This document shows, in pieces, positions 10,750-22,632 of a DNA stretch of 64,000 bases. Origin of the DNA: Xanthostigma xanthostigma. Its lineage: Eukaryota; Arthropoda; Insecta; Raphidioptera; Raphidiidae. The notes beneath the pieces were generated by a model. That model was not told the DNA's origin. It was given only the letters and a program-made list of their open reading frames with translations, and searched no databases. Position 1 is the stretch's first letter. Every line of letters starts with the position of its first letter. Both the position numbers and the translations under genes were made by a program. The stretch is from contig OY754466.1 of assembly GCA_963575645.1 (NCBI GenBank), forward strand, positions 2,830,001 to 2,894,000. The letters are read 5' to 3'.

Positions 10750-10910
10750 CAAGCCCGGCTGAGTCAGTCGGTAGAGTTATGCGACTGTTAACATCAGGGT
10801 CGTGGGTATTTAATTGTTTTTTTATTTTCTACATTGCTTTCTTGTAAGGCTTACATTTAAATTTATTTTAAGTTTATTTACGACTAATTAAAATTAAAAA
10901 AATCTAATTA
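10750..10910 (+). repeat. Helitron A internal fragment with tRNA-like block
   Basis: GTCAGTCGGTAGAGTTATGC, then CAGGGTCGTGGGTA and TTTTCTACATTGCTTTCTTG match the interior of Helitron A at 57299-57450, with the B-box end deleted. Neither Helitron terminus is present. Confidence 0.65.
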
Positions 10911-11382
10911 ATAGCTCATTTGAAAAATGTTATAACTATAGGTACCTATATAAAAATAATTATCCTACAGTGTTTTCAATTTTTTATTAATTACAGCAAT
11001 TATTAAAACTGTTAAGGTATATTTTTTTTTGTACTTTTTTTTACCAATGCATAAAACAGAAGAATTTATAGTCCGCACGTTTCAATATAACTAGCTCCAT
11101 CATCAAAATGAACAACGATGCTGTGTCCAAAAAAAAAGAAGAATTTCTATTGCCACTGAACAATGGATGATGGATTATAATTATGCTAATTCACGATGTA
11201 AACTTTCTTCAGGAAGTCAGACTTCAGGTGATTTCCTGACTTCAGCGTCTTCCGAAATAAATTAACTAAACTAACATTTAACAGCATACAGAAGTTAGGT
11301 ATATGATTACTTCAGCGCCCATAAGGATAAGTGGGTCACGTTAGGTGAATTGAAATACCTTCAAACAATTTATTATGGCTTT
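10911..11382. other. Unassigned AT-rich spacer
   Basis: No gene is seen. A CTTCAGGAAGTCAGACTTCA run with nearby inverted copies lies at about 11209-11250. Confidence 0.35.
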
Positions 11383-11893
11383 TACCATTCCAACCCACAA
11401 GTGGGGAATGGTACTAGTTTATCAAAAATCACTTTTCAAAAATTTTACAATATCTTTCCGTTTTTAGGTCCCCCGAATCCAAAAAAACATTTTTTTGAAA
11501 AACTCTGTGCGTCTGTTTGTGAACACGATACAGGTCAAACGGATGAGCGGATTGAAACCAAATTTTGGGAGGATGTTTGGTATGCAAATATGAAGAGCCC
11601 TATTGTTTTTGGGGAAAATCGGCGCATGTGCAGAAGAGATATATGTTAAAAAAAATCATCCGCTCTTTTGTTTTATGGATCTGTCAGAAATAAACTATAG
11701 TTGGCATGCTTTGATTAATTTTTACATGACGTGGAACATATTATGTAGGTAACCATGTCAAATATCATATTGAATACTAGCCATTACAAGCGTCACCTCA
11801 CGCGATCTCAGAAATTTTATTTTCTTTTTTATAATCAAATGTCAACATTTTTGAAGTTGGAATGGTCCCGTCGCCCAATTGGCTGGAATTTTT
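11383..11893 (+). repeat. Family-D interspersed repeat, copy 1
   Basis: Begins ACCATTCCAACCCACAAGTG and includes TGGTATGCAAATATGAAGAG, a CATGACGTGGAACATATTAT block, and GGAATGGTCCCGTCGCCCAA at the right edge. Copies lie at 55798-56725 (+), about 49960-51000 (-, interrupted) and 22965-23215 (-, partial). A 99-codon open run here is broken in the other copies and is not called a gene. Confidence 0.65.
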
Positions 11894-12835
11894 TTTATTG
11901 AATCAAAATGTTTTTACGTGTACCAAATACCAATATAATTTTAAATACCAGCGACCGTTACCTCTTTGAAAATGCTATTGAACTATAGCGGTCCGACCCG
12001 GTTTCACACGGGTGCTATAGATATAATTCTGCAAAATATATTTCGTTTGCGGCCCGGCGTCTGGCCTAATATGAGCAAATTCTACCAGATTTGCTTCTAA
12101 ACTAATAGCTTTGAGCGAATTCTATCAGATGTCACTACTTGGTACTAAACAGTTTGTTTTTGTTTGCTTCAGAACTAATAGCTTTGAGTAAATTCTATCA
12201 GATGTCGTTACATGTTTACTCAAACAGTTTTTGTTTTCACGAAACTGCGTAGTTTTGTACAAAATATTATAAAAACTATCCTATTGACAATAAATGTTCA
12301 CTTTTGCTAACATTCGAACTGTCACTGGGTGCGCATCGTGTAAAGCGAACATACAAAAGCCACAGCGAAACCCAGCGCCGCAGCACGCTTGAAACCTAGC
12401 GGCAAGACCAGCCTCGTAGCGACCTTAACTTACGCTGTCTTGTTGCTACAGATTTGTGTATAATGTAGGTACCTACATATAGCGTGTAGTATGTACCTCG
12501 GTACCTAATATTTATTACTTATTAGTTATTTCAGTATAGATATAGCTATTTACTTCCAGTCTAGAATTTGTTTCGTTAATGAATATTAATACTAACAGAT
12601 AATTAGTATTTGCTTACACTTTACATATACGAGTATGATATACAGGGTGTGCGAATAAACGGTTAACAAGAATCGAAAAGATGACTTTACAATACACAAA
12701 CGTTCTCTAAAGTCTAAACTATGGTTCGCAAATATAATTAATTCGAGGGAATTCTTATCTTTTTTCCACTTCTCCATTTTTTCCACTTGTCCATTTTGCT
12801 TCTCTTCTTTTTTCCACTTGTACACATAGAAGTTT
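11894..12835. other. Degraded repeat DNA
   Basis: A Helitron-like end (AGCGGTCCGACCCGGTTTCAC) lies at about 11988. Two related 70-bp blocks with AACTAATAGCTTTGAG occur at 12100 and 12175. GCGGCAAGACCAGCCTCGTA at about 12400 resembles the right end of the Harbinger-like MITE family. A TACAGGGTGT motif is at 12641. No gene is seen. Confidence 0.45.
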
Positions 12836-13666
12836 CACTTCTGTAATGCGGGCTCGTAACACATTTTTATTTTTTTTTTTGTTTATATAGGGTTACTAAT
12901 AGTTCAATTCTCTCTCTTCTTCGTGACAAATTTCGTTACATAAGACTCCATGACAAATTTCGTTATATAGTGCTTCGTGACTAATTTCGTTACATATGCC
13001 TTCGTGACAAATTTCGTTACATTTACTTCTTTTCTTTTTTCCACTTGTCCACATAGAAGTTTCACTTCTGTAATGCGGGCTCGTAACACATTTTTTTTTT
13101 GTTTATATAGGGTTACTAATAGTTCAATTCTCTCTCTTCTTCGTGACAAATTTCGTTACATAAGACTCCATGACAAATTTCGTTATATAGTGCTTCGTGA
13201 CTAATTTCGTTACATATGCCGTCGTGACAAATTTCGTTACATTTACTTCTTTTCTTTTTTCCACTTGTCTACATCGAAGTTTCACTTCTGTAATGCGGGC
13301 TCGTAACACATTTTTTTTGTTTATATAGGGTTACTAATCGTTTAATTCTCTCTCTTCTTCGTGACAAATTTCGTTACATAAGACTTTATGACAAATTTCG
13401 TTATATAGTGCTTCGTGACTAATTTCGTTACATATGCCTTCGTGACAAATTTCGTTACATTTACTTCTTTTCTTTTTTCCACTTGTCCACATAGAAGTTT
13501 CACTTCTGTAATGCGGGCTCGTAACACATTTTTTTTTTTTGTTTATATAGGGTTACTAATAGTTCAATTCTCTCTCTTCTCGTGACAAATTTCGTTACAT
13601 AGGACTCCGTGACTAATTTCGTTACATATGCCTTCGTGACAAATTTCGTTACATAGAGGAACGTGG
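12836..13666. repeat. Hierarchical tandem array: 218-227-bp units with 27-bp subunits
   Basis: Four units start with CACTTCTGTAATGCGGGCTC at 12836, 13063, 13283 and 13501 (the last is shortened). Each contains up to four 27-bp subunits of the form CTTCGTGACAAATTTCGTTA. Because 27 is divisible by 3, the minus strand reads as nine-residue repeats (YVTKFVTKA, YVTKLVTKH, YITKFVMES), producing several open runs. I read the openness as a by-product of the period, not as a proven protein. Confidence 0.85.
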
Positions 13667-14093
13667 TTACCCCCGTTTTTAAACAAGTTTTCACTTCAAA
13701 AGTTACATTATCTTTCATTTTAAAAAGTTCAATAGAATGAAGTTGTTTATTAAGACCTTTGCAGCTAATTTCCTTCTTTTTCAGTGCAGGACTCCTTGGG
13801 CCCGTTAATTGGCGCAATATATATCATAATTATGTAATGTATGCATATTAAGGAACACGTAAAGAGGTATACAAATAAAAAAGAATTCATTGTAAAAAAA
13901 GGCAATTAAAAAAAGTATAAAAAGAAATGTAATTAAAATAAACGGCGTCGCTTTCGTTCGGCGCTCGTCTGTAATCACCGTTTTCCTGGCGTCTCGACGC
14001 TTTTTTATTTATTAGTGTATTTCCCTATACATAGTAAATACGTATAGGCAGATACACTATTGATGTTGATCGGATAACTCAACTTAAGGCCGC
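13667..14093. other. Flank of the tandem array, possible element arm
   Basis: The minus-strand frame entering the array from 13817 is open and ends in a LYVTKFVTK junction with the repeats. Its leading part (about 40 codons, with SPALKKKEISCKGLNK) is not repeat-like. I do not recognise the product. The rest of the stretch is unassigned. Confidence 0.35.
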
Positions 14094-14096
14094 TGC

Positions 14097-14513
14097 ACAC
14101 GAGTCTGGAAACACTGCTTGGACTTCTGCTGGCCGGTATGCTGGGTACGAGGCTGTAAACGACGTCACAGCGGGCTCGCCTGCTAGCTCGCAAAATTTTA
14201 AAATGTAAACAGAGGCTATTTTTCTTGATGGGTCATCTGCTTACTCTGAGCAAGAACCAATCAGGAAACAGAATATTGTTAGACGACATGAACAGACGCC
14301 CACAAACCAACACGGCGTCATTCCGATCAGAGTCGGACAACAGACACGTTTGTTCTGTGTTTATATTTGAACTGTCACTGCGCGCGCACCCGCAAAATAA
14401 GCTTGAAAAGACGTCTCGTGTGAAGCAAGTGCATAAAAACAATTAAGAAAAACCAGCGCTAGAAAACTAGTAGGCAAATCTAGCGGCAAATTCAGCCTCC
14501 TGTGCAGCGGCCT
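14097..14513. mobile_element. PIF/Harbinger-like MITE with TTA target duplication
   Basis: The ends are AGGCCGCTGCACACGAGTCT and the inverse of CAGCCTCCTGTGCAGCGGCCT, each flanked by TTA. A 3-bp TWA target is the PIF/Harbinger hallmark. Left-end fragments of the same family occur at 16104, 34214 and 34919, the first two preceded by TAA. The two overlapping open runs inside on opposite strands are not supported as genes. Confidence 0.7.
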
Positions 14514-14661
14514 TTAGAACGAAGAACATCATTTCCGTTTTTAAAAATGGTTTTATAGAACCCAAAAACATCTAAAAATGTTTCGGAGTTATCTAAAAAA
14601 TAAGTATTTTGTATACGATTAAAAAGTTCGAACATTTAAATCAGTTACACAAGGTTGGATA

Positions 14662-15430
14662 TACAGGGTGTCCCATTAAGAATGGGACATAGAACAGCCG
14701 CAGATTCTCCAATTCAAAATAAAACGATTAAGCGAAATGTGCTTAGATAAAATGTTACTCGTTTCCGAAATACGGGGTGTTGAAGTTGAAAACTGAAAAA
14801 TTATTAATGTCCATAATTTTTTTAATACACCGTATAATTTTACTCAAATCGGCACACTTGTTAAATATCATAAAATGCACCTAACAATAAAAAAATTAAT
14901 TCAGTACGCTTTACCAGTGGCGTACGGCAGGAGTAAGTAATGCTTGTACCCCTTCTAAATGTTACGCCGCTGTCTAAATTTTAATTTTGACTATAATTTT
15001 AATTTTTTTGATATTTTCTAAGTCAATAATGTACACTTGTTAGTTTGTTGTAAAGTCATTAGTTTTCGAGTTATTCGCAGTTTTTTTAAGACAAAATTGT
15101 AAAAATGAATATTATTAATAATAATATAAATAAAAAGTACATGTCTATGTATCTTTAACTGCGAATATCTCGAAAACCAATGACTTTACAACAAACTAAC
15201 AAGTGTACATTATTGACTTGGAAAATATCAAAAAAATTAAAATTATAGTCAAAATTAAAATTTAGACAGCGGCGTAACATTTAGAAGGGGTACAAGCATT
15301 ACTTACTCCTGCCGTACGCCACTGGTAGAGCGAGTAACATTTTATCTAAGCATATTTCGCTTAATCGTTTTATTTTGAATTGGAGAATCTGCGGTTGTTC
15401 TATGTCCCATTCTTAATGGGACACCCTGTA
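14662..15430. mobile_element. 770-bp fold-back element with TACAGGGTGTCCC ends
   Basis: The termini are TACAGGGTGTCCCATTAAGA and its inverse. The arms pair over roughly 110 bp at the ends and again over about 200 bp around a centre near 15115; a left-arm segment at about 14770-14930 has no partner. There is no coding content. The end motif is shared with the DDE-tail element at 59557-60074. Confidence 0.85.
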
Positions 15431-16435
15431 TATAAATACTTATCTACTGCATTATAATACTAGCGGTCCGGTTCGATTTCACCCAAATTTGTAGATTGCC
15501 ACCGCTTTTTAGTTGACTTACGTTGCAAAATTTGTCTCCACGAAAAGCGTTTTTATTTTAACGCGATATTATACATAACCTATGTTCATCCTGAAGATCC
15601 ATTCTAAATATTGGTGAAAAAAAAATTGAAATCGGATGAGTAGTTTCGGAGATAACAAAAACCCTGTTGAGTTCATAAATGTGATGTTTAAACGTCAAAC
15701 GCAAGCAAAATTCTCGTTTCTTTTGTGGCAAAGTTAGTTGGTTGACGCAGGGTTTGGTGTTGCGACCGATGTTTTTTTTATTTATTTATATATTTGTATA
15801 AATTTGTGGAAGCGCTTTGTGTTGCCGGAATCGATTTTCCGGGGCGTGAATACATGTCTTGTACTATTTTCTCCATTAACCGAGTTCAATGGCTATTGTT
15901 GTTATGATGAGCATTATTAACTACAAATCGTCTTTCTTTGCTTTTGCATGCTGAAAGCGGATTATTCTCTTCTCTATTAGAATCTTTTACAAAGGGTTCC
16001 CTTATTGACAATACAACAATGCACTATATTATACATTAGACATACATACATAATATATTATACCTACATACTACATCATCTCTTAACGGCACATCTTAAA
16101 GGCCGTTGTACACGAGGCTGGAAACACTGCTTGGACTTCTGCTGACCGAAAATATTATATTGACCTTCCTATCTACACAGCAGAACTATCAAAGTACATT
16201 GTTTTGATGTATCTCTAAAGATTTGGCCAGCGTGCGAAAACAGTTTTTGTTTTTTTGACAAAACACCGTCATAGTACAGCCATTTTGCACAAAATATTTA
16301 CAAATTATATACAGAAATCTGCTTCGTTGATCGCTCTTTCTGTTAGTGAAAACCGTATGAAAATTGAAAATCCGTTCGGTAGTTTTCGAGTTTATCGCAT
16401 TCAGACAGACAGACGCGGCGGAGGAACTTTTTTTA
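15431..16435. other. Degraded repeats, Helitron-like and Harbinger-like fragments
   Basis: ACTAGCGGTCCGGTTCGATT at about 15471 resembles a Helitron 3' end read on the minus strand. A PIF/Harbinger-like left end starts at about 16104 (TAA then AGGCCGTTGTACACGAGG) without a matching right end. No gene is seen. Confidence 0.45.
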
Positions 16436-16439
16436 ATAT

Positions 16440-17086
16440 TGTAACAAAACTGTTCTAGTCCGTGGCGGAAATTATTTATTTACAATAATAAAACTTTAAA
16501 AAAACAGTTAAACAACGAAAGTGTACTTCTTTAACAAACAGTAATAATAACGTTAACAGAAACAAAACTAATAGTTCTAAATAATAAAACTAAGTAACAA
16601 AAATATAAAGTCCTAATTATGTACACAAAATATTTACAACACACAAACACACCGAAGTTTATCTAGTACACTTATTAGCACTTGTCTATTAACTATATTC
16701 ATCGCGATTATTCACAACACAGAAGCTATTTATGTAGAACCAGATTTATATAATTGCACTCAATGGTTTACACGGCTCATTTATGTTTTATCTTAGCAGC
16801 TACCTCGATCTTGCTGTACCGACACTGAACAATTTATGTCACACAGTTATATGTAATCTACTGTACGTACGCGCTGCAACTAACCAACTGACAGACTGAC
16901 CGACCACTCCGCTCGCATTTTATAGTTTCGTTCCCCGCCTGTTGAATGTTCTAGAAGCGGCGAGAACCTCTCTCTCTTCTCCAGGCAATACTATGAAGGT
17001 CGGGTTTTCTTGGCTACCTGTTTTCCATTGTTGTTGTTAGAAGATTCTACAGAACCCATAGTCGTCCCAACAGGGAGCACGCAACA
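16440..17086 (-). repeat. Probable solo LTR (647 bp) with ATAT target duplication
   Basis: On the minus strand it runs TGTTGCGTGCTCCC...TTTTGTTACA, with TG...CA ends, and is flanked by ATAT on both sides (16436-16439 and 17087-17090). It includes a TATA-like CATTTTATAG followed by a GC-richer GCGAGCGGAGTGGTCGG stretch that could be the promoter/start region, and AATAAATAA-type poly(A) signals toward its 3' end. No gag-pol or second LTR is nearby, which fits recombination to a solo LTR. The LTR superfamily is not assigned. Confidence 0.6.
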
Positions 17087-17090
17087 ATAT

Positions 17091-17587
17091 ATATAAATTG
17101 TATCTTTTGGTTAAAATGAAATAATTTACAGATTGATGTACTAACGTTCAAATAAAAAGCATATCAAATGACGACGAAGATGGTGTTGAAAATACATGAG
17201 TTCGACTGTAACTGGATAATATGTATAGAGATACTATGTACACAAATTTTCAATTTGTAAGTATAAAATGTCATCGCTTCATAGCTTATGGATGCCATCT
17301 CGTGAACAATATTTGCACAACAGAATATTCTGCATTTCACTGAAGTGACGAAAATACCAAATTTAATTTTATTTCTTTTCAGACCATATTCAATAAGGTT
17401 TACACAGATGCATTTGCATCTCGTGCATTCTGCACAATACCATTCCTTGAAACTTTTTTTTGAGAAAAACTTTTTAGCGAGACTACTCTATTTAACAAGA
17501 TTAACTAGGGCCAGTGCTTCTCCCGAACCCCCTGAAATCCGTATCGCTTTAGGGTGTTTACCGTGATAGTACCCGTATTTTGTTGTA
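17091..17587. other. Unassigned spacer
   Basis: A 73-codon open run is present but shows no motif, splice sites or conservation cue. Nothing else is recognised. Confidence 0.35.
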
Positions 17588-18163
17588 AAAAAATTGGTTG
17601 TCTGTAAAGTCGGTTTACGGACGATAGTTTTACGTGATAACGTATTCCGTAATACATAACCTAAATTTATATAATAATTATAACAATTCGAATCTATGAT
17701 ATTGCATCTTTTGCTTCAAATTTAGGTTAATTTTATTTATTAAAATTACTCACCACCTATAATATAATTGTTTTTTTTTTAACTTTCTTTCTTTCGTATT
17801 TATTTTAAGTCTCAAAGATTAACTGTCATAATATTTTGAAAACAATTGTTTCATTGTTTATATAAAATTCCAAAACCTACTTACAATATTTAAGTATTTT
17901 CATACGTCAAAAAATTGATTTTTATAATGATAAAATTTGTATGAAAACGATTTTTTCGAGAGATGAGACCTAGCTAAAACGATTTTTTGCCCCCCAAAAT
18001 CCCTTTTCAGTAAATTTCATCCAAATCGTTAGGGCCGTTTTCGAGAAAAGCACGCACAGGGTCAGGCGGAACGTTACACTTTTTCGTGCATGCAGCCGGT
18101 GTTTTATCAATTTATAAGATTGGTGATTCATCAATTTATAAGACGTTATCACGTCAAAAAAAA
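17588..18163 (-). mobile_element. Family-B interspersed repeat, copy 2
   Basis: Reverse-complement copy of the 5878-6466 element, from AAAAAAATTGGTTGTCTGTA to ACGTTATCACGTCAAAAAA. Directly to its right a hAT-like end, CAGTGATGGAGAACATATGA, begins at about 18177; no partner was found. Confidence 0.7.
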
Positions 18164-18652
18164 CACGGTTTGTGACAGTGATGGAGAACATATGACCCGC
18201 GGGTCAGACACTGACCTACGCAGGCTTTTTAAATGACCCACGTATTTATTTCTATAAATAGCTAATAATACTAAAAACAGACGGACAAGAGCGAGTAAAA
18301 CTCGCACCCTGAATGTTCCGTACCGTTATTTCATAAAAATTAAATTTGTCATGTAATAATTTTATATATAAAATCAGAAATTTACGATTTTCGGATTTTT
18401 TTCTTTACTTGTGCTATGCAACCTTCTTTAGCGTCAAACAAGATTCCAAGTTAACGGGAAACATTAAAACTTAAAAGTTTTGATAAGTGAGTCAGTATAA
18501 AAAAAAATAATCAAGTGATTTGCAATACTCAAAAAAAATCTGCCAGGGAAAGTTCCGTGAAAATCGGTCCAATCGTTTCGGAGATTAGCCGGAACAAACA
18601 GATAGCAACACACGCTAAACCAGACCGAGCCACAGCGTGGTCTACTATAAAA
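18164..18652. other. Unassigned repeat-like spacer
   Basis: Holds the single hAT-like end noted above and a 'GAAAATCGGTCCAATCGTTT' motif commonly seen in insect repeats. No gene is seen. Confidence 0.4.
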
Positions 18653-19283
18653 AAAATATAGTTTAAAAAAAACTAAAAAACACGCTTTATATCGGACTAA
18701 AAAGTAAAAAATAATTGTTTTAAAATAAGCTTAAAAAGCGTTGGGCGCTCGATGTACGAAAATGTGGAACAAAGCGCCCCACGCTTTTTAAGCTTATTTT
18801 AAAACAATTATTTTTTACTTTTTAGTCCGATATAAAGCGTGTTTTTTAGTTTTTTTTAAACTATATTTTATTTTTCACTTTTTAGTTTGAGGATCTATAA
18901 AAGAATTTATTAATCCTGGGGGTCCTAATAAGGATAATGGGAAACTGTTATCAAATTATTGCATTGTCATCGGTCCTTGATACGTATGCAAAGTTTCAAA
19001 TTAATCAGACTTCGGGAAATTGGTGAAAATAAAGCGTTTACTACAGAGGATCTATAAAAGAATTTATTAATCCTGGGGGTCCTAATAAGGATAATGGGAA
19101 ACTGTTATCAAATTATTGCATTGTCATCGGTCCTTGATACGTATGCAAAGTTTCAAATTAATCAGACTTCGGGAAATTGGTGAAAATTATGCTCAAAGAT
19201 TCCGTTACGGACATACATACATAGTTAGTTACATACATACATAGTTAGTTACAACCCAAGCTAATATAAAGCGTTTAATAAGT
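18653..19283 (+). mobile_element. Family-F fold-back element, copy 1, with 157-bp duplication
   Basis: The first 216 bp form a near-perfect palindrome (arms of about 95 bp, with CACGCTTTATATCGGACTA and its inverse). Downstream, the block beginning GAGGATCTATAAAAG at 18889 repeats at 19046 (period 157). The element ends near CTAATATAAAGCGTTT. The inverted copy at 44221-44690 is almost identical but has one block. Confidence 0.85.
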
Positions 19284-19580
19284 GAGTTTTTGGTGATTTT
19301 AAGATTTATGCATGTTCCCTAATCGCTGTAAATGAATGTGAAAATATTTTTATGTCCGAGTGAAAAAATCTGGAATTTTGTGTGATTTGTCTAACAGTCT
19401 TGTGCGTACAGACAAAATGGAATTTAATATCAAGTGTGCAGCTGCTGTAGGTGTCTGGTAGGTACTCAGTTGGCGTCTGATAGGCAGCCCATCCATCCTG
19501 AATCTATGCATCTACACATAAGTGGGTGGCTTGGTTGGTATGAATGGGTAGCTATTAGGGCTGGACAACTATAATAACTT
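19284..19580. other. Unassigned spacer
   Basis: Nothing recognised beyond AT-rich DNA with a G/T-rich patch near 19440-19560. Confidence 0.35.
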
Positions 19581-19767
19581 CAATAAATAAAATTATCGAC
19601 CAATTTTTCAGACAAATATTTTAACAAAAAATATAGAAATTAATACATTGACGTTCCGGTCCGGATTTGGACCTTCTTCAGAAATATGAAATATAAAAAT
19701 GAATTAGTATCTACTTATTTTACAATAGAATTAAGACTGAAAAATAGGTCGATAATTTTATTTATTG
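19581..19767. repeat. Palindromic repeat H, copy 2
   Basis: Same ends (CAATAAATAAAATTATCGAC and its inverse) as 8391-8592 and 61286-61564, followed by GAAGAGTTCTAACCAGACGT, which also flanks the other copies. Confidence 0.75.
19651..19681 (-). ncRNA. Hammerhead-like core, covarying copy
   Basis: Minus strand CTGAAGAAGGTCC...GGACCGGAACG. Relative to the other copies, stem II changes GATCC/GGATC to GGTCC/GGACC, a paired change that keeps the stem. GAAA is changed to GGAA, so this copy is probably inactive. Confidence 0.4.
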
Positions 19768-20285
19768 AAGAGTTCTAACCAGACGTTAATCAAAGATTTA
19801 AACTCTAATAACTATTAATACAGAGAAGAGAAAAATTAGGGGAAAGCTGGGTTTTTGCATGAACCTTCCTTTACAAAACTTCTTTAGCGGCGTTCTACAC
19901 TTTTTTTGTAATGGGTAAAAAATGTTAAACTCGCGTCAGGAAAAGTAATAACTGGGTGAGACTCTCTAAGTGATAGTAATTGCCAGATACTTTTTATACA
20001 ACGTTAGACATCTAGCGTTGAAATATCGTACATAAAAATGCAATCTATGATACAAACCATTTTATTTACAAGTGTTGTCAATAAATAAACAATGCTTCTG
20101 AATGCAAAAAAATTAAGACGTTAATATTCAAGTTTTCACTTCCGCCGGCACTCCCAGAGTGCAACCCGTCTTTCATTTTTGAGGAGTTCAACTATTTGCC
20201 ATCAGACGTCATGCGTCACGAATGACGCAGCCCTAGAGTTGAGTCGAGCATATAACTGAGATTATAACAGCGTTCATTCCGGCAG
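19768..20285. other. Unassigned spacer
   Basis: No gene or repeat ends are recognised. Confidence 0.3.
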
Positions 20286-20533
20286 ATGAAATAATAGGAT
20301 GAAATTAAAATGGTTCGAGTGTAGTGAACGTGTAACAAATGGCAGCAGATATCCAGCGCAGCAGCCGAAGAGAATATTATACGGTTATTCACTCGTCTAA
20401 TTGTCAACAGTCCACGCTGGCACCTCCACTATATATTTTATACTAGCGATGGACAAAACAGCTCTTTTCCAATAACAGTTACATATTAACGTTCCTGCTC
20501 TTTAATAAAAAAAAATTGATCTTGCTACCAAAT
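20286..20533 (-). repeat. Arm of a dispersed inverted duplication (partner 30022-30283)
   Basis: This block, including GGTTCGAGTGTAGTGAACGT and TACTAGCGATGGACAAAACA, is present as its reverse complement at 30022-30283. In both places it abuts a family-F palindrome, so the pair are probably two copies of one larger element. Confidence 0.75.
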
Positions 20534-21822
20534 AAATATAGTTTAAAAAAATAAAAAACACGCTTTATATCGAACTAAAAAGTAAAAAATATTTTTTTTT
20601 AAATAAGCTTAAAACAATAATGAATAAAAAATATTAGTATTATTGTGAAAAAAGCGTGGGGCGTAGGGTGTGCCATTTTTAGGCGACTTTTTTTTCAACA
20701 AAAAAACAGGCTGAAAACCTTCGAAAATGTGAAAAAAAAAGTCACACCAAAGATGAGTTCTTAATATTAATATTAAGAGGTGCCTGTTCCGAATTTTCCA
20801 TTTTCCATCTAAATAACATAGGAAAAAAGTCATTTTTTTTTGCTCATTTTTGTAGTTTTACAATAAAGCATTGTAAAAATAACCTCGAATATGATTCTCA
20901 CAGGAAATTTAACGCTCTACAAAAAATCTCCAATATATTTTTTCATGGAGTGAACCCTACTGAAGATATTTAAACTTAAAGTTCGAAATATATGAAATTA
21001 TGACTTTTAGTTTATTAGATTAATACTGATGACTTTTTTTATGTCTTAAAAATTAATTTTAATCAGAAAATGAAAATCAGGAAATAAAAAAAAAATTTAC
21101 GTCTCAGATAATATTTTATTCTATTAACGGTTAAACAAAAGGTATTTATGAATTGGGTTCAAGAAAAGCGTTATTTTTTAAATAAAAAAAAATCTTCTCA
21201 ACTGTAAGTATATGGAAATTTTGAGACTTAATATAGAAATTATAAAGTCCTATCAAAAGTAAATGATGTAACTATATTTGTTGAAGATTTTTTTTATTAC
21301 AATTTTGATATTTCTGTCGATGATCTTTTACTACTTGTAATAAATATTGAAATTGATCCTCATCTTTAGTTAGACATTTTCGAACTTTAAGTTTAAATAT
21401 CTTCAGTAGGGTTCACTCTATGAAAAAATATATTGGAGATTTTTTGTAGAGCGTTCAATTTCCTGTGAGAATCATATTCGAGGTAATTTTTACAATGCTT
21501 TATTGTAAAACTACAAAAATAAGCAAAAAATAAATGATTTTTTTCTTATGTTATTTAGATGGAAAATGGAAAATTCGGAACAGGCACCTCTTAATATTAA
21601 TATTAAGAACTCATCTTTGGTGTGACTTTTTTTTCACATTTTCGAAGGTTTTCAGCCTGTTTTTTTGTTGAAAAAAAAAGTCGCCTAAAAATGGCACACC
21701 CTAGTGGGGCGCTCGATGTACGAAAATGTGGAACAAAGCGCCCTACGCTTTTTTCACAATAATACTTGTATTTTTTATTCATTATTGTTATAAGTTTATT
21801 TAAAAAAAATATTTTTTATTTT
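20534..21822. mobile_element. Family-F fold-back, copy 4, split by a hAT-like palindrome
   Basis: The left F arm is 20534-20663 and the right arm is 21704-21822. The 1,040-bp element between them is annotated separately. Joining the arms across one target copy restores an F palindrome like that at 29741-30030. Confidence 0.8.
20664..21703. mobile_element. hAT-like fold-back element, 1,040 bp, 8-bp TSD
   Basis: TIRs are TAGGGTGTGCCATTTTTAGG and its inverse. Arms of about 330 bp pair almost throughout, around a non-pairing centre at about 20990-21370. GTGGGGCG lies immediately outside both ends (20656-20663, 21704-21711), an 8-bp duplication typical of hAT. There is no transposase. Confidence 0.85.
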
Positions 21823-22632
21823 TGAATGAAGTACTGTTCATTTGAGAAGAATCTATTCTTAAAGATCCGGACTTTTGAAAACTTCTTTAGAAATCTGTTA
21901 TTAAAAATTCTTTAAGAACCGATTCTTTTCAATCTGTTATTACAGAACGCCATCACGCTGAACTGTTATTTATAGAACCGGTTCTTTTCAAATAACAGTT
22001 CTAAAATAACTGTGACTTTTATTCAGTCCCGTGTCTATATTATACCTGTCCTATAAGTATATAGAGATCGTAACACCTACATACTTCCATAACTGCGACA
22101 AAGCCATCAGGGAATATGTATTTGGTTTAGTTAGCTCTCTTCTCTATTATGTAGGCATGTAGTGGATAATCGCGCCCGTGAGACAAAACAGCTCATGTCG
22201 AATTTTTTCAAAATTTTATGTGAAACGTTTAATGGCGCGTTTGGTTGGGAGTAAAACCGTGCAATTGGCGCAACATTTTTATGGGACGGCACTACGTTCG
22301 TGTGCGTAGGATTCTTATTTTCTTCATACCTCGATCGAAAGTGCATACTTTCGGCATCAATTGTAAGGCAGAAAGTCTAACACTTGCGCATTGGTGAGAT
22401 TACATGCACTGATGCGGGAAGTACGTACGTTCGGGCGACAGTTATCAACTATTGTTTAGATAGCAATTCCATTACATTTTAGCTATTAGTCGCGAACAGC
22501 TGTCATTCGTGTTTTTACGTATAGCCTCAAAGCTGCCTGATTGGAATTTATCTGTGTTTTTATGTATAATTTATAAGTAGTTAATTAATTAATGTATTTA
22601 ATAAGCGTACTTACGACCGAGGTAGGAAGAAA
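21823..22632. other. Unassigned repeat-like spacer
   Basis: AGAACCGGTTCTTTTCAA and related motifs recur at about 21840-22010. The rest shows no gene or element ends. Confidence 0.35.

Noticed and set aside
11350-11649. 99-codon ORF in family-D repeat
   Set aside because: Broken in the other family-D copies and crosses the repeat boundary.
18177-18240. hAT element starting CAGTGATGGAGAACATATG
   Set aside because: No matching second end or target duplication could be found, so it is only mentioned as a possible end.
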